A stretch of 64,000 nucleotides of DNA, taken from positions 868,001-932,000 of the forward strand of contig JADJAC010000011.1 in NCBI GenBank assembly GCA_016704425.1, given 5' to 3'. Positions 1 through 8,784 of this stretch are shown here, piece by piece; positions within the stretch are counted from its first letter, which is position 1, and the number at the start of each line of letters is the position of its first letter. A model generated the notes under the pieces. That model did not search any database. It saw only the letters and a list, made by a program, of their open reading frames with translations, and was not told the DNA's origin. The position numbers were made by a program, and so were the translations under genes. Source of the DNA: Sphingomonadales bacterium. Lineage in GTDB: Bacteria; Pseudomonadota; Alphaproteobacteria; Sphingomonadales; Sphingomonadaceae.

Positions 1-3000
1 CATCTTTTGCGGCCTGCCGGTTTTTGGGTCCGTGCGGGCCAGGATGGGCGGCGACAGATGAAATGCGAGTTTGAAGCCATCCTCGAATTGTGTTTTCAAG
101 CTCTCCTTGAATCTTGGGTCGGTATGAAGGCGGGCGACTTCATACTCATCCTTGTAAGCCATCAGCCGCGCCAGGGTTAATGCGACCGCACGGACATAGC
201 CTGCTGTATCAGGGCCCCCGGTCGCGTCGACGACCTTCGCGGTCTCCTCGACAAACGCCCTGTACTCGGCGGCGTAGCTCACATCCTGATAGGCTGTCAG
301 CAATTCGCTACGACTGTCCAATACGCCTTGAAGCGTATCGAGCCGGGCGATGGCTTCAGCATCCGGTTCAGGAGCCTCGAAGACTTCAGGCCTTTCTGCT
401 GCGAGCCGGCCAAGCCCGAGGGTCCGCAGGTTCCCGGACACATTGCTGCCATTGAGCCTGATTGCCTCTTCGATGGCGCCGCGGGACACAGGCAAGAGAC
501 CCTTTTGGAGCGCAAAGCCCACCATCAGGAAGTTGGTGGCGATACTGTCACCCGTAAGGGAAGTCGCCAGCTTCGATGCATTGAGGCCATAAGCAGCTCC
601 GCCAGCCAGCGCAGCGGAAATGATGTCCTCCAATTGCGGCGGATTGAGATCGAGGTCGCGGTTGGTCTGGAATTCTCCGGTGGGTGAGACATCCCGGTTC
701 AGGACTGCCTTCGTCATTCCGGGTTTCACCGTCTTGAGTACGTCCGGATAGGCAGCGACAACCATGTCGCAGGCCAGAATGAGATCTGCCGAAGCAACAT
801 CGAGCCGCGGCGAGAATAACTCATCCTGCCTGGGTGCGACGCGCAAATGGCTTGTCACTGCGCCGCCCTTTTGCGCCATGCCCGTCTGGTCCATGACTGT
901 GCAGCCCTTGCCTTCAAGATGTGCTGCCATGCCCAGCACTGCGCCGACAGTCAGCACGCCGGTGCCGCCGATCCCGGTCACAAGCACGTCATAAACGCCG
1001 CTTGCGCCAGCAAGCTGAGGTTCCGGTAAATCGGCAATCTGCGCATCAAAGCGGCTGGCGCCCGTGTCGCCGCGCTTGGCAAGTTTTGCGCCGTCCACCG
1101 TAATGAAGGAGGGACAAAAGCCTTTGAGACAGCTGAAATCCTTGTTGCACGAAGATTGGTCGATCATGCGCTTGCGCCCAAATTCGGTCTCCAGCGGAAC
1201 GACGGAAAGGCAGTTCGATTGCACCGAGCAATCCCCACACCCTTCACAGACCGCCGGGTTGATCACCACACGCCGATCAGGATCTGGGTACAGGCCCCGC
1301 TTGCGTCGCCTGCGCTTTTCGGCGGCGCAGGTCTGCACATAGACAATCGCCGAAACTGCCGGAACGTCGCGCAGCTCCTTCTGGACTTCATCGAGCCGGT
1401 CGCGGTGTACGATACGCACGCCATCAGGCGGGGCATCCTGGCCCGTGAACTGTGCGGGTTCGTCCGTTACAATCACTACAGGGGAGACGCGTTCTGCCAG
1501 AAGTTGCCGGACAATCTCGATCGGGGTGGGTGCGCCTTCAACAGGCTGTCCCCCGGTCATGGCAACCGCATCATTGTAAAGTATCTTGAATGTCATCCGG
1601 GAACGGGCCGCAACCGCTGCCCGGATCGACAGAATCCCCGAGTGCGCGTACGTGCCATCCCCCATATTCTGGAAGATGTGCGGCATGTCCACGAATGGCC
1701 CTGCAGCAACCCAAGGCATTCCGTCTCCGCCCATCGGCATCGGCATCATCGTCCGCCGCTCGGGGATGAAGGCGGCAAGGCCATGACAGCCCACAGCGCT
1801 GATGGCCACACTTCCATCTGGCAATCGTGTGCCGGTGTTGTGAGGGCAGCCGGAGCAGAAGAAGGCGGGCCGAATGCGCGTTGCCGCCGGTAAGGCCTCC
1901 GGTCGCCTCGAAGCAGATTCAAAATACTCAAACCGTTCGGTGATTGACTTTGTTGCCAGTCCGAGTGCGTTCAGGCGCGCATAGATTGCCCGCCTCACCG
2001 AGGATGGCGACAATTCCCCTACGCTGGACAGCAAGGTCTTGCCCTGCGGGTCCCGTTTGCCCGTAAGCACCGGGCGCTGCTCGTTCGAAAGGCCCAGAAG
2101 AACACCGGCAGCCTGATCTTCGATGACCGGGCGCTTTTCCTCAATGACCAGCAGTTCTCGACTGCCAGCAGCGAATGCAGCCATTCCTTCCGGATCGATG
2201 GGCCAAACAAGTCCCAGTTTGCGAAGGCGAATCCCGAGGCCTGGTGCGTTGCCTTCATTAATCCCGAGGTCATCGAGCGCTTGCCGAACATCGAGATATG
2301 TTTTCCCTGCAGCGACGATCGATAGAACAGCCGTCTCGGATTCCAGAACTGTCCGATCGAGGCCATTGGCGCGGGCAAATGCCTGAGCAGCGGGCAGGCG
2401 GCGATTGATTGCCCAGTCCTCTTGCGCCAGCGGCGAACGCATTTGGCGCAGGCCGAGACCTTCAGGCGGCATCGAAAATCCCGGCGGACGCTCGAACGGG
2501 CGATAGGCATCCGGGAGAGCAACGGAGGCTGAGTGATCGAGATTGTCGGTCACGCATTTGAGCGCAACATACAGGCCGCTGTAACGCGACATTTCCCAGC
2601 CAAGCAGGCCGTACTCGATGATTTCTTCTGCATTTGCCGGATAGAGGATCGGGATCATTGCCGCGATCAGGGTATGCTCCGACTGATGGGCACTCGCCGA
2701 CGATTTCCCGCCGGGGTCGTCGGCGGCGATGACAAGTACGCCGCCATCAGGCGAGGATCCTTCGAGATTGGCCAGTTTCAGGGCTTCCATGCCGCGGTCA
2801 ACGCCGACGCCCTTGCCATACCAGAGCGAAAAGATTCCCTCGCGGCTGGAGGACCCAAACCATGTCAGTTCCTGGGTGCCGCGTACGCTTGATGCGGCCA
2901 ATTCTTCGTTCAGTCCGGGCAGAAAGGTGATGTCATGCTCGTCCAGCATGTGCGCCGCGCCCCACAAGGCGGCATCATATGTCCCGATGGGCGATCCTCG

Positions 3001-3156
3001 ATAGCCCGAGATAAAGCCGGCAGTCTTCTTGCCGGCCCTTTTGTCCCGGCGCGCCTGGTCGAGCGGAAGCCGCACAAGGGCCTGGATTGAAGACATGAAG
3101 ACGCGCCCGCCTTCTTGCTGGTACTTGTCGTCAAGAGCCACGACCGATTTTGTCAT
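1..3156 (-). CDS. Indolepyruvate/2-oxoacid:ferredoxin oxidoreductase, fused alpha-gamma subunits (partial, C-terminus off the left edge)
   Basis: The frame is open from the ATG at 3154-3156 to base 1 (1052 codons) without a stop, so the gene continues beyond the window. Seen in order: an N-terminal half with the family start (SGYRGSPIGTYD near residue 47), a thiamine-diphosphate motif near residue 495 (MGDGTYAHSG followed by NDAVAMTGGQ), a 4Fe-4S cluster region near residues 637-685 (CEGCGDC, then CNKDFSCLKGFCPSF), and a gamma-type domain with GIGGTGVLTVG. This is the IorA-IorB fusion layout known from proteobacteria, usually about 1150 residues. The family decarboxylates 2-oxo acids to acyl-CoA and reduces ferredoxin in the cytoplasm. 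It follows an SDR and two acyl-CoA dehydrogenase genes on the same strand, which suggests a catabolic role. The real substrate cannot be told from sequence. Confidence 0.93.
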   Translation of the reverse strand, partial: MTKSVVALDDKYQQEGGRVFMSSIQALVRLPLDQARRDKRAGKKTAGFISGYRGSPIGTYDAALWGAAHMLDEHDITFLPGLNEELAASSVRGTQELTWFGSSSREGIFSLWYGKGVGVDRGMEALKLANLEGSSPDGGVLVIAADDPGGKSSASAHQSEHTLIAAMIPILYPANAEEIIEYGLLGWEMSRYSGLYVALKCVTDNLDHSASVALPDAYRPFERPPGFSMPPEGLGLRQMRSPLAQEDWAINRRLPAAQAFARANGLDRTVLESETAVLSIVAAGKTYLDVRQALDDLGINEGNAPGLGIRLRKLGLVWPIDPEGMAAFAAGSRELLVIEEKRPVIEDQAAGVLLGLSNEQRPVLTGKRDPQGKTLLSSVGELSPSSVRRAIYARLNALGLATKSITERFEYFESASRRPEALPAATRIRPAFFCSGCPHNTGTRLPDGSVAISAVGCHGLAAFIPERRTMMPMPMGGDGMPWVAAGPFVDMPHIFQNMGDGTYAHSGILSIRAAVAARSRMTFKILYNDAVAMTGGQPVEGAPTPIEIVRQLLAERVSPVVIVTDEPAQFTGQDAPPDGVRIVHRDRLDEVQKELRDVPAVSAIVYVQTCAAEKRRRRKRGLYPDPDRRVVINPAVCEGCGDCSVQSNCLSVVPLETEFGRKRMIDQSSCNKDFSCLKGFCPSFITVDGAKLAKRGDTGASRFDAQIADLPEPQLAGASGVYDVLVTGIGGTGVLTVGAVLGMAAHLEGKGCTVMDQTGMAQKGGAVTSHLRVAPRQDELFSPRLDVASADLILACDMVVAAYPDVLKTVKPGMTKAVLNRDVSPTGEFQTNRDLDLNPPQLEDIISAALAGGAAYGLNASKLATSLTGDSIATNFLMVGFALQKGLLPVSRGAIEEAIRLNGSNVSGNLRTLGLGRLAAERPEVFEAPEPDAEAIARLDTLQGVLDSRSELLTAYQDVSYAAEYRAFVEETAKVVDATGGPDTAGYVRAVALTLARLMAYKDEYEVARLHTDPRFKESLKTQFEDGFKLAFHLSPPILARTDPKTGRPQKM

Positions 3157-3275
3157 TGGCCGGTCAATCCTGCTCGGAGCGCGCGCATCATGTCATCTGC
3201 ATAGCATTCTCGAGGGGCTGTCGAAGCCGTCCCCGCGAAGACTGTCTTGACCCTGACTGCATAGTCCGTCCCGGT

Positions 3276-4028
3276 TCAGGCGAGCAAACGGCCGCCGTCA
3301 ACGACCAGGACCTGACCAGTAATGAATGATGCCAGATCAGAGGCCAGGAACAGCGTTGGACCTGCCATGTCGTGCGGCGTGCCAATGCGCCGCAAGGGAA
3401 TCTTCTTGAGCTGAAGGTCCAGGCGCTCTTCATTCTCGGTCGTAACCTTGGTGAGCTTGGTATCGACCAGGCCTGGAGCAATGCCGTTTATGCGAATGCC
3501 GTATCGCGCCCAGGTTTCGCCCAAAGTCCGCACGAGCATATGGGTGCCGGCCTTGGACGACGCATAAGCCGGATTGCCGATCGACGCATGCAACCCGGCA
3601 ATCGAACCGAAGATCACCGCGTTTCCGGCCGTCTTGGCCAATAGGGGCTCGACCCGCATGCAACAGGCCATCACGCTGTTCAGATTGACATCGACGATCC
3701 GCCTGAATGTTTCGATCTCGAATTCCTTGCGGTTATAGGCGACGGTTCCCTGGCAGGTGACGAGCACATCAAGACGGTCGAAGCCAAGGTCCAGCTCTGC
3801 CACGGCTTTGAAGTCACTGACATCGACCCGCGCATAATGCAGACCAGTCAGGTCGGAGCCGTCTTCGGCTCGATACTCATCGGCCTCGCGCGTGCCCCAA
3901 ACATGAGTCTCCGCCCCTGCAGCCCGAAAAGCTTGCGCGACACCATTGCCAATTCCGCTTGATCCGCCAACGACGAGGACCGTCTTTCCTCTGAAGTCGA
4001 GATTGTAGGGGGAAAATTGTTCAGCCAT
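3276..4028 (-). CDS. SDR family oxidoreductase
   Basis: A 250-residue classical short-chain dehydrogenase. The nucleotide-binding motif GGSSGIG lies at residues 21-27, the catalytic Ser at about 142, and Tyr155-x-x-x-Lys159 (YASSK), with a PG motif after it. The C-terminus ends in the usual TGQVLVVDGG block. It probably oxidises or reduces a hydroxy/oxo group with NAD(P)H in the cytoplasm. It sits between an acyl-CoA dehydrogenase pair and the 2-oxoacid:ferredoxin oxidoreductase gene, all on the minus strand, which makes a shared operon likely. A 3-hydroxyacyl-CoA dehydrogenase role is possible but not shown. Confidence 0.9.
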   Translation of the reverse strand: MAEQFSPYNLDFRGKTVLVVGGSSGIGNGVAQAFRAAGAETHVWGTREADEYRAEDGSDLTGLHYARVDVSDFKAVAELDLGFDRLDVLVTCQGTVAYNRKEFEIETFRRIVDVNLNSVMACCMRVEPLLAKTAGNAVIFGSIAGLHASIGNPAYASSKAGTHMLVRTLGETWARYGIRINGIAPGLVDTKLTKVTTENEERLDLQLKKIPLRRIGTPHDMAGPTLFLASDLASFITGQVLVVDGGRLLA

Positions 4029-4176
4029 TCTGCAATCCCTCGGGACCTCCTGCGACCAAACGCTCGACTGAGTAACTCAGAAAAAGCGCGTCATGTTGTT
4101 TGTAGACTTTTACGTTCAACGTCACCACTGCGCGATTGCCGCGCGCCAGAAGGTGAAGGGGTGCGTGGTCCGTCAT

Positions 4177-5148
4177 CTATTCCATGTTTCCGAGGTGTAG
4201 GCGGACGAAATCGGCACTGGTTCCTGCTTCCGTGCCAAGCCGCGCACTGCCCAACACGTCGGCCCAATATCGTTCGTTCCCAAAGGCCAATGCCCATTGT
4301 TTCAGGCGACGTGTATAGATCTGAAGATCATATTCCTCCGTCACGCCGATGGCTCCATGGACAGCATGGGCAATCGCACAGAGTTTGCTTGCGGCCTCAC
4401 CGGCGCAGACTTTCGCCGCAGCCGCCCGAAGCGGGTCGAAATGCTGTCCCGACATCGCAATCGCTGCCGCCGTATGCGCAGAAACGGCATATTCGGCTCC
4501 AACTGCCAACTGATGCTGGATTGCCTGGAATTTGGACAATGGCCGATCGAATTGCTGGCGCTCGTTTGCATAACGCAACGTCATGTCCAGAATGCGCATC
4601 ATCATCCCCGACATTTGCGCTGCCGCAAGCGCTGCCGCCCAAGCCTGGAGGTCGATTCCTCCTGCCGCCACCTCGAGCAGCGTTTCCCCCTTGAGTTGGT
4701 CGGCGTATCCGCCAGCCCGAAACGGATCGGATGCCCCTGCATTCATGGCAATCAAGGACAGTCTGCCATTTGCTGTCACGAGCGCGTGGCTGGCCTTTGC
4801 GGCCAAAGGAACCACAGGAGAGGGTGGCGCCAGAACAATTGCTGCGCCTGTCGGCAGTTCTGCGCCGCGCTTGTCCAGAAGGGCCCTTGCGACCATTGTT
4901 TCGGCAAAGGGTGCTGGCAATGCTGCTTCACCGCATGCAACGACAAGCGGAAAGACCTCGCTCAGCGAAAGACCTGCGCCTCCCCGCGATTCCGGCAGCA
5001 ACGCATCGATGAAGCCCGATTGCTCCAGTTCACCCCAGCATTGAGCCAAGCCCGATCGGCCTTCTTCGTCGCGGATCACCGATGGCGTGCAGATGTGTGC
5101 CAGCAATCGCTTGAACGGATCGAGCAAAATATCGTCCATGTCGCTCAC
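4177..5148 (-). CDS. Acyl-CoA dehydrogenase, beta-like partner subunit
   Basis: A 323-residue acyl-CoA dehydrogenase-fold protein, shorter than the usual 380-390. The C-terminal domain is recognisable (FDRPLSKFQAIQHQLA near residue 198, then HGAIGVTEEYDLQIY), but the terminal FAD/catalytic segment of the type GGTxEIxR is absent. It starts with GTG at 5146-5148, forming a GTGA overlap with the stop of the full-length acyl-CoA dehydrogenase upstream; an ATG nine bases downstream (5137-5139) is an alternative start. The overlap and the unequal completeness fit the heterotetrameric alpha2beta2 acyl-CoA dehydrogenases described in actinobacterial steroid catabolism. That it really pairs with its neighbour is inference. 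Confidence 0.85.
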   Translation of the reverse strand: MSDMDDILLDPFKRLLAHICTPSVIRDEEGRSGLAQCWGELEQSGFIDALLPESRGGAGLSLSEVFPLVVACGEAALPAPFAETMVARALLDKRGAELPTGAAIVLAPPSPVVPLAAKASHALVTANGRLSLIAMNAGASDPFRAGGYADQLKGETLLEVAAGGIDLQAWAAALAAAQMSGMMMRILDMTLRYANERQQFDRPLSKFQAIQHQLAVGAEYAVSAHTAAAIAMSGQHFDPLRAAAAKVCAGEAASKLCAIAHAVHGAIGVTEEYDLQIYTRRLKQWALAFGNERYWADVLGSARLGTEAGTSADFVRLHLGNME

Positions 5149-6296
5149 CGCAAACCCAGCCCGCGCGCGATCATTCCGCGCAAAATTTCCCGAGTGCCGC
5201 CACGCAGCGAAAAAACGTGGTTGAGTTGCAGGAGATATGCCAGCGTTGCCAGCATGTCCGGATCAGCATCTCGATCTGGCACCGCACCCACAGACGCTGC
5301 AACAATTTCGGGTATGTCCTGCTCGAAACTTGTTCCCAGATCCTTGACAAGCGCTGCTTCGATTACGGGTGATTCACCTGCTGCAAGCCGTCCTGTCAAC
5401 GCTATGGACATCGCGCGCAAGGAGGCAAGCCTGGCAATCAATCGTCCAAGAATCTCCCTGTCCTGTGGACATTGTTCGGCGCGCATCCGCTCGGCCCACA
5501 TGTCGAGCAGGACCAGCGCCGAATAAAATCGTTCCGGGCCGCTTCGCTCAAAAGCAAGCTCTGCGTTGACTTGCGTCCATCCTTCTCCGTCGGTTCCGAC
5601 CAATGCATTGTCCGGCAAACGCACATCTTCAAAGTGCAGTTCGCTGAAATCGCTATCAAGCGTTCCCAGTCGGATCGGCCGGATCGTGATGCCGGGCAGG
5701 CTGAGATCTATGATGAACTGGGAAAGCCCCTTCTGCCGGTCTTTTGGTTCACCAGAGGTGCGCACCAGTGCAATCATATAGTCTGACTGGTGCGCATATG
5801 TCGTCCATATCTTCGAACCCGTCAGTCGCCAGGAGTGCCCGTCGCGAATGGCACGGGTGCGTACCGATGCCAGGTCCGATCCGGAATTGGGTTCGCTCAT
5901 TCCAATGCAGAAGAAGGACTCTCCCCGACAGATCGGCGGCAGATAGAATTGACGCTGCTCTTCGGTTCCATAGCGCAGGAGCAGCGGCCCGCTCTGTCGG
6001 TCCGCGATCCAGTGTGCAGCGATGGGAGCCCCTGCGGCGAGCAATTCTTCCACCAGGACAAAGCGGGCGAAAGCGTCGCGACCGCCTCCGCCATAGCCTT
6101 CCGGAATGGTAAGGCCGACCCAGCCGTGCGATGCGAGTGCGCGGCTGAATTCTGCGTCAAATCCTGTCCAGGTCTTCGCTCGATCCTGAGGCCGCATGTG
6201 CGAGATGCTCTTTTCGAGAAATGCCTTGACTTGCGGTCGCAGTTTCTCGGCCTCGTCTGGAATTTGTGTGCGCGGAAAGGCAGAAAGCAGGCTCAT
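5145..6296 (-). CDS. Acyl-CoA dehydrogenase, alpha-like subunit
   Basis: A 383-residue acyl-CoA dehydrogenase with all three domains. Visible motifs are FCIGMSEPNSGSDLASVRT near residue 130 (FAD/substrate binding) and the C-terminal segment SLRGGTREILRGMIARGL. It oxidises an acyl-CoA to the enoyl-CoA and passes electrons to ETF. It is the first gene of the leftward set (alpha subunit, beta subunit, SDR, 2-oxoacid:ferredoxin oxidoreductase). The residue at the position of the medium-chain enzyme's catalytic Glu in the C-terminal block is Gly, as in many branched or bulky-substrate family members. The 166-bp gap to the divergent IclR gene must hold the promoter. Confidence 0.92.
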   Translation of the reverse strand: MSLLSAFPRTQIPDEAEKLRPQVKAFLEKSISHMRPQDRAKTWTGFDAEFSRALASHGWVGLTIPEGYGGGGRDAFARFVLVEELLAAGAPIAAHWIADRQSGPLLLRYGTEEQRQFYLPPICRGESFFCIGMSEPNSGSDLASVRTRAIRDGHSWRLTGSKIWTTYAHQSDYMIALVRTSGEPKDRQKGLSQFIIDLSLPGITIRPIRLGTLDSDFSELHFEDVRLPDNALVGTDGEGWTQVNAELAFERSGPERFYSALVLLDMWAERMRAEQCPQDREILGRLIARLASLRAMSIALTGRLAAGESPVIEAALVKDLGTSFEQDIPEIVAASVGAVPDRDADPDMLATLAYLLQLNHVFSLRGGTREILRGMIARGLGLR

Positions 6297-6462
6297 GCCT
6301 CCCCTTATGCCAACGTTCTTCTGTGTCCTTGTCTGTAGCCGATATTCACTCGTCCGCTAGATGCTCGACAGCACACTTCGTTCCGCATGTTCTTCTGCAG
6401 TCATTGATTATGTGTGCTTCCAGAGCCAAAGACGATGATCTTGGATTGATTGGTCTTGAGGA

Positions 6463-7263
6463 ATGTCCGTGCACGCTCAAATGGAACGCATCGATCGCGA
6501 TTTGCATCGATTGTCGCCCCGTGTCGGTTCTGTAACCTCGACGATTGCGATCTTGCGGCTTCTGGCAACCGTGGATCAGCCCATCGGTGTCAATGCCATT
6601 GCGCGTCGCCTGGAACTTACGCCCAGTTCCTGTTTCAATATTCTGAAGACTCTTGTCGAAGAAGATTTTGTGAACTGCGATCCCGAAACAAAGGCATATT
6701 CCCTGGGGGGAGGGGTCATTGCGATCGCACGGCGGGCTCTTGATCCGGCCGAGGCATTCGAGCTTGTGCGCGCGCGCGCCGAGGATTTCTCGGAGCGCAA
6801 GTCCCTGACGACCGGGCTTTGGCGCGTTGTGCGACGCAAGCGCATTGTGCTTGTCGGGTATACGGCCGGACCAACAACGATGCGCATTCACCTGACTGTG
6901 GGCCAGCGCCTTCCGCTTCTCATGGGATCTGTCGGCCGCTGCATAGCGGCGTTGGGCGGGATGAGCGATGATGAGATTGCCGCAGGGTTCAAGGAACTAC
7001 GATGGCAGGAAAGCGTTCCGTTCGACAAGTACCTGGAGCAAGTTGCTGAAACGCGTCGAACCGGATGGGGCTTGGACGAAGGGAATTTCATCAGAGGCGT
7101 GACGACGATCGCTGTCCCTGTGTTCGACAAGCGCGGGGCGATTTCAAATTGCCTGTCTGCCACCATGTTCACTGGCCAATATCCGCGAAGCGAGCATAGC
7201 GGGATCGCCAAGGAGCTTCAGCAAATCGCGCAATGGGCAACGCACAGGCTGGCGGGAATCTAG
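6463..7263 (+). CDS. IclR family transcriptional regulator
   Basis: A 266-residue protein with an N-terminal winged helix-turn-helix at about residues 23-80 (VGSVTSTIAILRLLAT, then IGVNAIARRLELTPSSCFN) and a C-terminal IclR effector-binding domain (RIHLTVGQRLPLLMGSVGRC, GVTTIAVPVFDKRGAISNCL). IclR proteins bind small aromatic or acid effectors and control nearby catabolic genes. It is divergent from the acyl-CoA dehydrogenase operon, its likely target. The GAGG Shine-Dalgarno is almost touching the ATG at 6463, so the in-frame GTG at 6469 may be the true start. Its stop codon overlaps the convergent NTF2-like gene by 4 bp. Confidence 0.93.
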   Translation: MSVHAQMERIDRDLHRLSPRVGSVTSTIAILRLLATVDQPIGVNAIARRLELTPSSCFNILKTLVEEDFVNCDPETKAYSLGGGVIAIARRALDPAEAFELVRARAEDFSERKSLTTGLWRVVRRKRIVLVGYTAGPTTMRIHLTVGQRLPLLMGSVGRCIAALGGMSDDEIAAGFKELRWQESVPFDKYLEQVAETRRTGWGLDEGNFIRGVTTIAVPVFDKRGAISNCLSATMFTGQYPRSEHSGIAKELQQIAQWATHRLAGI

Positions 7264-7775
7264 CCCGTCGCGGGTACGCCTCTTCGCGGATTGAGATCGA
7301 CCTCCCGCTGGCTGCGGGCATCTGGCCGGTCAATCACTTCGAACAGGCGAGCATAGCCCATGCTCGCAATCTTCCATTCACCGGATAGCCTGACATATTC
7401 GTCGTAATAGTAACCGGCACCGGTCATCTCCTCTCCTCCCGTGACGGGCGGGTTTCCGAAGAAGGAATTTGGCCCCGAAAAATGAACGATATCCTCCAGG
7501 CGCCAGATCCCCTTGGCGTTGTTGGCGTCGATCAGTTCGATTTCAGGGTGGAGGACAATGTGGCTGCTATAGAAACTCTCGTCGAGCATTTCGCTGAGAA
7601 ACCCGATGATTGTCTCGCGGCCTTCCTTGCTGAATTTGCCGTCATTGTACCAAACCCGGGCATCGTCAGTGAAGCAACTGGCAACGAGCGGCCAGTCATG
7701 TGTGTCCAGGCCTCGGACATAACGATACTTGAGTTGATAGATGGCGTGGAGTTCGGCCAGATCTTCGGGCTTCAT
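7260..7775 (-). CDS. NTF2/SnoaL-like domain protein
   Basis: About 171 residues from the ATG at 7773-7775, which has GGGAG nine bases upstream; a longer TTG start at 7805 is less convincing. The N-terminal pattern LKYRYVRGLDTHDWPLVASC and the following acidic segment are typical of the SnoaL_4 type of NTF2-like fold. Members serve as dehydratases, isomerases or ring-hydroxylation accessory domains on small polar or aromatic substrates. It lies 33 bp downstream of an SDR gene on the same strand and is probably co-transcribed with it. The reaction cannot be named. Confidence 0.8.
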   Translation of the reverse strand: MKPEDLAELHAIYQLKYRYVRGLDTHDWPLVASCFTDDARVWYNDGKFSKEGRETIIGFLSEMLDESFYSSHIVLHPEIELIDANNAKGIWRLEDIVHFSGPNSFFGNPPVTGGEEMTGAGYYYDEYVRLSGEWKIASMGYARLFEVIDRPDARSQREVDLNPRRGVPATG

Positions 7776-7808
7776 TGCGGTGTGCTCCCGGGCCGCGCGG
7801 CCCAACGG

Positions 7809-8606
7809 TCAGTTGGTGAATGCACATTGCCCTCCATCGATGCGAATGTTTGAACCGTTGATCCAGTCGGCAACGGGGCTTGCAAGAAATGCGACCAATG
7901 CTGCCAGATCCGAAGGACGGCCAAATCGCCCGGCTGCGATGCCGAGCGCGGAGACCATTTCAGGAGCCACCTCGTCCCAGGGGCGGCCTCCGGACATGTC
8001 ATGTGCATAGCTCTTCAAGAGTGGGGTTTCGACATAACCGGATGTGACAGTGTTTATTGTGATTCCCGTGCCCGCCAGTGACCGGGCAAGGCTCACTGCC
8101 AGCACGGGCAAGGCTGCCTTTGATGCGCAATAGGCCGGAACCTGGTGGGGAAGGGGGGTGGCAGATGCGATGCTGCCGATCTGGATGATCCGGCCCCATC
8201 CGGCCTTTGTCATTGCCGGGATACAATGCCGGATCATGCGCACGGCTGAAAGCGTATTCAGCTCATATTGTTCGGCCCATTGCGCCGGCGATGTTGTGTC
8301 CCAAGTGAATGTGTTGTCACCCGTGCCACCTGTTGCGTTGACCAGAATGTCGATGGTCCCAAAGGCGGCAAGGGTCGAGCGCGCGACGGCTTCGGCGCCG
8401 TCGTCTGTGGTCAGGTCTCCAAGGACCACCGAGGCATTACCGCCCTGGTCGCGTATGGCGGCAGCAACGGCTTCCGCACGTTCGGCATCGCGACCATGGA
8501 CGCACACGATTGCGCCTTCCTGCGCAAGTTGGGCAACGATGCCGGCGCCAATGCCGGCACTGCTCCCTGTGACAAGAGCACGCTTGCCTGTCAGGCCGAG
8601 ATTCAT
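7809..8606 (-). CDS. SDR family oxidoreductase
   Basis: A 265-residue classical SDR. The motif TGSSAGIG is at residues 13-20, Ser145 and Tyr159-x-x-x-Lys163 (YCASK) form the active site, and the C-terminus has DWINGSNIRIDGG. It is related to 3-oxoacyl-ACP reductase-like dehydrogenases of degradation clusters. It starts at an ATG facing away from the FAD-linked oxidase gene at 8785; the 178 bp between them should hold both promoters. Substrate unknown. Confidence 0.9.
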   Translation of the reverse strand: MNLGLTGKRALVTGSSAGIGAGIVAQLAQEGAIVCVHGRDAERAEAVAAAIRDQGGNASVVLGDLTTDDGAEAVARSTLAAFGTIDILVNATGGTGDNTFTWDTTSPAQWAEQYELNTLSAVRMIRHCIPAMTKAGWGRIIQIGSIASATPLPHQVPAYCASKAALPVLAVSLARSLAGTGITINTVTSGYVETPLLKSYAHDMSGGRPWDEVAPEMVSALGIAAGRFGRPSDLAALVAFLASPVADWINGSNIRIDGGQCAFTN

Positions 8607-8784
8607 GGGCTGCCCTCAAGAAGAAACGGAGTGGACAACTTCGTGCAAATCCCCGGCAAGGAGAATGCCCGCGGGGGAGCCATTGCTTGTCCCATGTTGC
8701 ACTCTATCCCTTCCCCCGAGGGCAAGACCGACCGCATGTTGAGGCTCGTGAGCCGCTGACACCAGATGGTATCGATCCCTCATC

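Noticed and set aside
1156..1893. 245-codon open frame on the plus strand
   Set aside because: It is antisense to the 2-oxoacid:ferredoxin oxidoreductase gene, whose motifs are unmistakable; the plus-strand translation has no family features.
4297..5526. 409-codon open frame on the plus strand
   Set aside because: Antisense to the acyl-CoA dehydrogenase pair; Cys/Arg-rich translation without domain character.
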